The translations under genes and the position numbers were made by a program. Positions 8,341 through 11,759 of a stretch of 11,759 nucleotides of DNA are shown in pieces; positions within the stretch are counted from its first letter, which is position 1; every line of letters starts with the position of its first letter. The DNA is from JADHUC01 sp964617665 (GTDB lineage Bacteria > Planctomycetota > Planctomycetia > Pirellulales > Pirellulaceae): assembly GCA_964617665.1 (NCBI GenBank), contig CAZUAH010000434.1, positions 1-11,759 on the forward strand. The letters run 5' to 3'. A model generated the notes under the pieces. It made no database searches. It was not told the DNA's origin and saw only the letters and a program-made list of their open reading frames with translations.

Positions 8341-8373
8341 CTCGAACAAAACCAATCGCTCAACGTCACCGCT
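8341..8373 (+). pseudogene. fliS: fliS 3'-end remnant
   Basis: CTCGAACAAAACCAATCGCT and the following bases reproduce the last 11 codons of fliS (LEQNQSLNVTA; compare 5683-5715) with one substitution and one deleted C that removes the original stop frame. It follows the flagellin 2 stop by 17 nt, without fliD or the rest of fliS. It is a deletion scar, not a gene. Confidence 0.85.
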
Positions 8374-8440
8374 GACGTGTCATTCGCCTGAGTGAACTAT
8401 TCCCGCGTTGGAAGCCCCCTGGAATTCGTCAGGTGGCGGA

Positions 8441-8449
8441 TGCTACACT
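8441..8449 (+). promoter_or_regulatory. candidate extended -10 promoter of tRNA half 2
   Basis: TGCTACACT matches an extended -10 element at 7 of 9 positions counting the free base, 23 nt before the tRNA half, the same place as in copy 1. No clear -35. Confidence 0.32.
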
Positions 8450-8470
8450 GGTCACAGGACTCAAGCGAAT

Positions 8471-8512
<42 letters not shown>

Positions 8513-8537
8513 TAGCCTTTGAATCCGGTGTGTTTTT

Positions 8538-8568
8538 CGCGGTCTTCCCTAAGGAATACAGCGTTTTT
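8538..8568 (+). terminator. hairpin plus T-run after tRNA half 2
   Basis: CGC-g-GT-c-TTCC pairs with GGAA-t-AC-a-GCG around the loop CTAA (two mismatches), followed by TTTTT (8564-8568). It is the counterpart of 5881-5910, weaker in stem quality but with the same architecture. It could also terminate flagellin 2. Confidence 0.45.
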
Positions 8569-8632
8569 CGTCAGTTCTGATTTCTCTTCTTCCTCCAAGT
8601 TTGACACCTGTTACCCCCACAAGACCTTGCTT

Positions 8633-8653
8633 ACGGGTGTCACTGACACCCGT
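8633..8653. repeat. perfect 21-nt inverted repeat
   Basis: ACGGGTGTCA-C-TGACACCCGT, a perfect 10-bp palindrome around a single C, part of a cluster of TGACACC units (8602-8608, 8644-8652) also found after tRNA half 1 (5944-5952, 5986-5994, 5996-6002). A single-base centre fits a protein-binding or cruciform site better than an RNA hairpin. Confidence 0.6.
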
Positions 8654-8655
8654 TG

Positions 8656-8939
8656 TGCCCCAGCAATGGACGGCCCGTCGGCTCCTGCACGGAACTCCAC
8701 CTAACTCCAGTTGGTTGCTCTCGCTCTCCGGGTGTTCATAGGAATTGACGCTTTCCACCCCATGTCCAAACGTAGGAAGATGTCCAACGCGCCTCGCCTC
8801 TCGCATTGCCCACTGCGACCGTCGGCCGAATGCTGGAGGCGCTAGGGATGCCGTAAACACGCAAGGCGTCCCGGAAGCCGGAGTGGGTTCGAGCCGCGTC
8901 GCAGCCAACAGCACCGTCGCCAGGAGGATCTGCGAGCAC
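8656..8939. other. intergenic stretch without recognisable genes
   Basis: Nearly 300 nt between the end of the flagellar duplication and the leftward mobile-element genes. A leftward open frame covers it (8549-8941), but it has no family resemblance, runs into the duplicated tRNA-half unit and overlaps the terminator next door. I see no RNA gene or att-like repeat here. Confidence 0.5.
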
Positions 8940-8973
8940 AAAAAACGCCCACCGCGGCGGACCGCAGTGGGCG
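8940..8973 (-). terminator. intrinsic terminator of the excisionase-like gene
   Basis: Read leftward, CGCCCAC-t-GCGG and CCGC-g-GTGGGCG form an 11-bp stem with one mismatch and a 4-nt loop, followed by six T (8945-8940). It lies just after the stop codon at 8983. Confidence 0.85.
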
Positions 8974-8982
8974 ATACATGCC

Positions 8983-9453
8983 CTATCTGAAGTATTCGAT
9001 CTCGTCGTCGCAGGCTCTTCGTCCGCGTCTGACCGGCAAGTCTGCAGTTACCTGGCGCTTTTTCTCGAACACCTCAACGTCCTCTGCGTCAATCAGGTAT
9101 CTCGGTCGACCGCCTCGGTGCGTCGCGACGTTAACCGCTCGGAGTTGACCTGACCGAATCCACGTAAGGACCTTGTCTGGAGAAATTCCCCAGAGCCGAG
9201 CAAGCTGCGGTGGCGTCAGCTTTCCCCTCTGCGATTCTTGCCTGCCCTCGTACACCGATGATCCGAAAATTTGTCCCTGACGACTGTTCACGACACGTCG
9301 TACTTCCGCATCCACGCAGCGGGCGATGTGTGCGACTTCCTCAGAAGAAAGATCGCGGCCCACGATCTCTGCGGTGACCGTCTGTGCAACCTCCTCGACC
9401 AATCCGTTCAAGTCGATGATGTCCGCGGAAAGTTCATGGCTCTTGGTTTCCAT
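8983..9453 (-). CDS. excisionase-type helix-turn-helix DNA-binding protein
   Basis: 156 aa. Residues about 78-132 form a winged helix-turn-helix of the excisionase/MerR class: GKLTPPQLARLWGISPDKVLTWIRSGQLRA, a wing HRGGRPRYLI, then DAEDVEVFEKKR. Such proteins bind DNA near recombination or control sites of mobile elements. Residues 1-60 are acidic helices (LNGLVEEVAQTVTAEIVGRDLSSEEVAHIA) of unknown role. The tail is basic then acidic. The ATG at 9453 is preferred over a TTG at 9477, because that one falls in the upstream terminator. No Shine-Dalgarno is seen; the leader is pyrimidine-rich (CACTTTCCTATCCCATTT). It could be an excisionase or a regulator. No integrase is in the window. Confidence 0.75.
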   Translation of the reverse strand: METKSHELSADIIDLNGLVEEVAQTVTAEIVGRDLSSEEVAHIARCVDAEVRRVVNSRQGQIFGSSVYEGRQESQRGKLTPPQLARLWGISPDKVLTWIRSGQLRAVNVATHRGGRPRYLIDAEDVEVFEKKRQVTADLPVRRGRRACDDEIEYFR

Positions 9454-9475
9454 AAATGGGATAGGAAAGTGATAC

Positions 9476-9517
9476 AAAAAAGCCCACGATCAGCCATCGA
9501 GTGGCCGGCCGTGGGCT
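9476..9517 (-). terminator. intrinsic terminator of the 93-aa gene
   Basis: Leftward, AGCCCACG (9517-9510) pairs with CGTGGGCT (9488-9481), with an inner GCCA/TGGC stem, followed by six T ending at 9476. It lies 20 nt after the stop of the 93-aa gene and its T-run ends 22 nt before the ATG of the excisionase-like gene. Confidence 0.82.
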
Positions 9518-9536
9518 GAAGCGGCGATCGCCGCGA

Positions 9537-9818
9537 CTACTCCTCGTCGTCGCGGTCAGTGTCCGCGTCGTTGGCGAGGAACCTGTAGCACTCCTGGAGT
9601 GCCAAGGCGGCGGGCAACAAGTCTGTTGCTCGGAGCGTGTGGGTCTGAGCCCAGTCGCCCTTGCCGTCGCGGTACGATCGTCGCACGCTCACGTTGTGAA
9701 CGTCGAACGTGTTGCCTTCTTTGCTCTTCACCTCGTTGGTGAAGATCGCGGCAGAGACGTTGCCGTAGCGAAAGCTCGCTACGGGCTTGGCCGATGATGT
9801 GGGCGATGTGTTCGCCAT
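9537..9818 (-). CDS. small conserved-looking hypothetical protein (93 aa)
   Basis: I do not recognise a named family, though it resembles small proteins carried on planctomycete genomic islands. Residues about 11-50 look like beta strands (KPVASFRYGNVSAAIFTNEV, FDVHNVSVRRSYRDG), followed by GDWAQTHTLRATDL and one helix (LLPAALALQECYRFL). It ends in an acidic tail (DADTDRDDEE). The ATG at 9818 is chosen because sequence further upstream in the frame is low-quality Arg/Pro-rich. There is no Shine-Dalgarno; the leader is CT-rich (ATCTCTTTCCCTTTTATTTGT). The gene has its own terminator. Its function is unknown; the island context suggests a role with the element. Confidence 0.65.
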   Translation of the reverse strand: MANTSPTSSAKPVASFRYGNVSAAIFTNEVKSKEGNTFDVHNVSVRRSYRDGKGDWAQTHTLRATDLLPAALALQECYRFLANDADTDRDDEE

Positions 9819-10201
9819 ACAAATAAAAGGGAAAGAGATAAGAAGACTTCGTCCCGGTCGATCAAGTCGACTGCGGAGAAGCGATGTCGATCCCAGCAAT
9901 CCGCAGCCCGCCGTCAAGGGTGTCGAGCCGTGGGGCGAGCGGCGAGGCTTTCGGTCGTCGGCGTGCCGGTTATCGAGCCGTAGGCGATGAAACCGTTGCG
10001 TACGCCGACCGGCAAGCATCCCTTGCACGGCATTAGGGACCGGATTGCTACAATTCGACATTCGCGAGCAGTCGGCATCGTAAAACCTGTCGTACAGCCC
10101 TCACTGCCTTTGGCCATCAGTCCGAAGCACTTCGGTGCTCACAACCAACACTCACAAAACATGCGTCCGTGCGACTTGTGCAGCCTCCGTTGGCCGATTG
10201 C
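9819..10201. other. intergenic stretch upstream of the 93-aa gene
   Basis: About 380 nt without a supported gene. Leftward frames of 67 and 174 codons cross it, but both are rich in Arg, Pro and Thr and have no recognisable domain. It should hold the promoter of the 93-aa gene; no clear -35/-10 pair was found. Confidence 0.45.
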
Positions 10202-10243
10202 ACCGGCCCCGGCTCCCGTCCTCCAGGGCGGGGCTTTACCGGT
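10202..10243. repeat. GC-rich REP-like inverted repeat
   Basis: Nested complementary segments: ACCGG/CCGGT at the ends, GCCCCG/CGGGGC inside, and CCC/GGG near the centre. It lies downstream of the 60-aa gene, with no T-run on either side, so it is more like an extragenic palindrome than a terminator. Confidence 0.5.
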
Positions 10244-10273
10244 TGCCCACGGCAAACCGAACAAAGTCACGGG

Positions 10274-10456
10274 CTATTTGCCCGTCACGATGCGTTTCAG
10301 AAGGGAAGCGCTCCCTCTGGGAGCGTCAGGCTGCCGAATCGATGCGATGTGCGAACCAGGGTTCTCCCGCAAGGCCCGGCTGGCCTTCGCAAACGCCTCC
10401 GACTTGTCACGAGCGTCCACGTGAAACCCGTACTGTAGGCGGACATAGTAGAGCAT
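10274..10456 (-). CDS. small conserved-looking hypothetical protein (60 aa)
   Basis: MLYYVRLQYGFHVDARDKSEAF at the start suggests a beta strand, then a helix (KSEAFAKASRALRENP), a second strand (HIASIRQPDA) and a basic tail (SLLKRIVTGK): a beta-alpha-beta small domain. I know of similar short island-borne proteins in planctomycetes but no function. The ATG at 10456 has no Shine-Dalgarno; its leader is again pyrimidine-rich (TTCCTATTTCCTTCC). A 6-bp hairpin (ACGGGC/GCCCGT) spans the stop codon, followed by TTTGTT, a possible weak terminator. Confidence 0.6.
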   Translation of the reverse strand: MLYYVRLQYGFHVDARDKSEAFAKASRALRENPGSHIASIRQPDAPRGSASLLKRIVTGK

Positions 10457-10651
10457 GGGTGGTATTAGGAAGGAAATAGGAACGACCCGAGCGGGTCACG
10501 ATCGATCGGACACGCCGGTCCGCCCGTCAAGGTGGAGATTCGCAGCGCAGCGGAGAGTACGACCTTGATGGGCGATGAAGACCGGTGTGTCAGCTTCGGG
10601 AGTGCCCGCGAGCTGGTTTGGTTACACAAACAACAAACAGCAAACAAAGGG

Positions 10652-10685
10652 GGTGGGAGCGACTTCACTGTCCCACCCGGGACAG
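10652..10685. repeat. overlapping inverted repeats with two possible pairings
   Basis: GGTGGGA (10652-10658) is a perfect complement of TCCCACC (10671-10677). CTGTCCC (10668-10674) is also a perfect complement of GGGACAG (10679-10685). TCCC is shared, so only one stem can form at a time. Confidence 0.6.
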
Positions 10686-10718
10686 GCCGAGCGGAGCCGA
10701 AGCGAAGCGAGGCGGGGT

Positions 10719-10738
10719 GCTGGGGCGTGAGCCCCGGC
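10719..10738. repeat. GTGA-loop hairpin overlapping an 18-nt repeat arm
   Basis: GCTGGGGC-GTGA-GCCCCGGC, an 8-bp stem with one T·G pair. Its right arm overlaps the left arm (10732-10749) of the long inverted repeat. Confidence 0.6.
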
Positions 10739-10860
10739 TATAGGTTTTGGGGGCAAGCGCAGATGTGGACCGACCGACCCATGGTAGGAAAGGCGAGCCG
10801 GTGACAGATGGAAACCGGCAAGCGACCGCAACACTCACGCAACAAAACCTATAGCCGGGG
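10732..10860. repeat. 18-bp perfect inverted repeat with 93-nt interior
   Basis: CCCCGGCTATAGGTTTTG at 10732-10749 has its exact reverse complement at 10843-10860. Inside is a GCCGGT/ACCGGC hairpin (10797-10819). It may be a miniature element or a structured RNA; no open frame inside is convincing. Confidence 0.75.
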
Positions 10861-10893
10861 GTCGGAGTGACGCTAGGAGCGAGAGCCCCCGGC
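10854..10893. repeat. REP-like nested hairpin
   Basis: GCCGGGGG (10854-10861) pairs perfectly with CCCCCGGC (10886-10893), with an inner CGCT-agg-AGCG stem. Its left arm is part of the right arm of the 18-bp inverted repeat. Confidence 0.65.
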
Positions 10894-10944
10894 ACCCCAA
10901 GTCGCGGTGGGGGAAGGACTTACAGAAACAGCACACACAAACAT

Positions 10945-10968
10945 TACCCGTTCCCATGGGAACGGGTA
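10945..10968. repeat. 24-nt perfect palindrome
   Basis: A perfect self-complementary sequence centred on CCATGG (TACCCGTTC at the left end, its complement at the right). It lies 32 nt past the stop codon of the replication-relaxation-like gene. On that strand AATGTTTGTG follows, a poor T-run, so terminator or protein-binding site are both possible. Confidence 0.65.
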
Positions 10969-10999
10969 GGAGAAACGGCTTCGGAACGGGCAGGGTAGA

Positions 11000-11659
11000 T
11001 CAAGGATTCCCTGACGCTCGACCAGGCAAAGCTTTGAGTATGGGGAATCGTGCACCACTGACGTCCTGCCATACTGGTTCAGTGAGAGGACAATCTGCCT
11101 CAAGGAGTTCTGGCTCCACTCCGAAACGCAAGTACTGCGCGACGCTGGAACCGGCGACGACTTGGCGGATGCTGTCGACGCGCTCCGTCGAAGGGCAGAC
11201 GAAGACGATGCGGACGATATACCGTTCCTCGGGCAGATTCGGCCAATGCCGGCGGTAGCGCTGCTTTGACAAAAGTGCTGCGTAGCCGGCCAACTTACCG
11301 GCTATTTGTTCGTTCTTCACTGTGGAACGATCGTATTCGAGGTAGCCCACCAGATGCCATAACTTCTTCGCTGGTAGCTGCGCCAGAAAGGAAGCATCTG
11401 GTTTGCAGACGACGGGATGTGGGCGGCCCGCGAATCGTTCGTAGAGCACGAATTTTTTCGTTGCGGCGTCGCTTGGTTCGGTTCCTGGATTGGTGTCCTG
11501 CTCGAATATCCATTCGGGGGGCTGTAGGCCCGCGGCGCCAAACGCATCGTCGATGATCAGTCGGGTGCGAACCATGCCGAGGCGATGTAGGAGCGTCATC
11601 GGTTTCGGAAATGCGGATCGGCCAGGTCGCGGTGGTGTAACACCACAAAGGCGACCCAT
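11000..11659 (-). CDS. replication-relaxation-like protein, apparently frameshifted upstream
   Basis: 219 aa from the ATG at 11659. It resembles the Replic_Relax family found on plasmids and integrative elements: HRLGMVRTRLIIDDAF, FVLYERF, then KPDASFLAQL (residues about 86-95), VGYLEYDRST (104-113) and GKLAGYAALL (121-130). The PD...ExD...K arrangement recalls a nuclease-like fold. The family normally has an N-terminal winged helix. Here the frame upstream of the ATG still looks right (AYAHRLTVHGAEE) but has no start and meets a stop at about 11730. The family-like sequence before it (ESLKMIPNREENLGRRRAN) is in another frame that ends at 11698. One missing base near 11698-11702 would join them, so the gene is probably broken or mis-sequenced. 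The remainder lies beyond the window. Confidence 0.62.
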   Translation of the reverse strand: MGRLCGVTPPRPGRSAFPKPMTLLHRLGMVRTRLIIDDAFGAAGLQPPEWIFEQDTNPGTEPSDAATKKFVLYERFAGRPHPVVCKPDASFLAQLPAKKLWHLVGYLEYDRSTVKNEQIAGKLAGYAALLSKQRYRRHWPNLPEERYIVRIVFVCPSTERVDSIRQVVAGSSVAQYLRFGVEPELLEADCPLTEPVWQDVSGARFPILKALPGRASGNP

Positions 11660-11759
11660 CTCTTCTGCACCGTGGACCGTTAGCCGATGTGCATAGGCTA
11701 ATTTGCCCTCCGGCGGCCCAGATTCTCTTCACGATTGGGGATCATTTTGAGGGACTCCA

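Larger units (their letters stand above)
10457..10999. other. repeat-rich intergenic region of the mobile module
   Basis: Over 500 nt without a believable gene. Short open frames on both strands arise from GC-rich repeats. Besides the entries below there is GACCCG-ag-CGGGTC near 10485, a TCAAGGT/ACCTTGA pair spanning 10527-10568, and a run of GCGGA/GCCGA/AGCGA units around 10687-10715. Confidence 0.55.

Noticed and set aside
7460..8341. Long leftward frame antisense to flagellin 2 (and 2092-2703 in flagellin 1)
   Set aside because: It recurs in both flagellins only because the coding sequence recurs; Arg/His-rich shadow translation.
8549..8941. Leftward 130-codon frame beside the duplication
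   Set aside because: It spans the T-run hairpin and palindrome of the tRNA-half unit, starts in a terminator and shows no domain.
9914..10117. Leftward 67-codon frame between the small island genes
   Set aside because: Thr/Arg/Pro-rich, no domain, no ribosome site and no pyrimidine-rich leader like its neighbours.
10532..10804. Rightward 90-codon frame (and leftward 70-76-codon frames) over the repeats
   Set aside because: Translation of REP-like inverted repeats. Several frames are open at once because of GC bias.

Overview
The window reads as a chromosomal segment of a planctomycete (Pirellulales/Rhodopirellula type). This is inferred from moderate-to-high GC, a compact flagellin/fliD/fliS filament locus, several genes without a Shine-Dalgarno, and a set of small island genes of a kind I associate with planctomycete mobile elements. 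No species-level call is possible from the sequence alone.

Left part (1-5718), flagellar locus. A leftward gene cut by the window edge encodes a membrane-anchored TPR-like protein. It has a good candidate sigma-28 promoter, although it is absent from ordinary flagellar gene lists. Diverging from it run a FlgM-like anti-sigma factor, flagellin 1, a strong intrinsic terminator, fliD (filament cap) and fliS (flagellin export chaperone). FlgM would hold sigma-28 until the hook is complete, flagellin forms the filament, FliS chaperones it and FliD caps it.

Middle (5683-8655), a decayed segmental duplication. Downstream of fliS lies a 38-nt 5' half of a tRNA-Leu(UAG) with a candidate extended -10 in front and a hairpin plus T-run behind. 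A second flagellin (about 95% identical to the first) follows at 6821. It is followed by a scar of the last 11 codons of fliS and then a second copy of the same tRNA-half unit. The simplest reading is that flagellin-fliD-fliS-tRNA half was duplicated in tandem and that about 2.7 kb (fliD and most of fliS) was later lost from the second copy. The tRNA half is identical in the two copies exactly from tRNA base 1 to base 37, while its flanks have diverged. I regard this as the most unusual signal in the window.

Right part (about 8940-11759), a leftward mobile-element module: a replication-relaxation-like protein that looks frameshifted near its 5' end, two small conserved-looking proteins of unknown function, and an excisionase-type helix-turn-helix protein. 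Between them are GC-rich, REP-like inverted repeats, some with overlapping arms that can pair in mutually exclusive ways, and two clear leftward intrinsic terminators.
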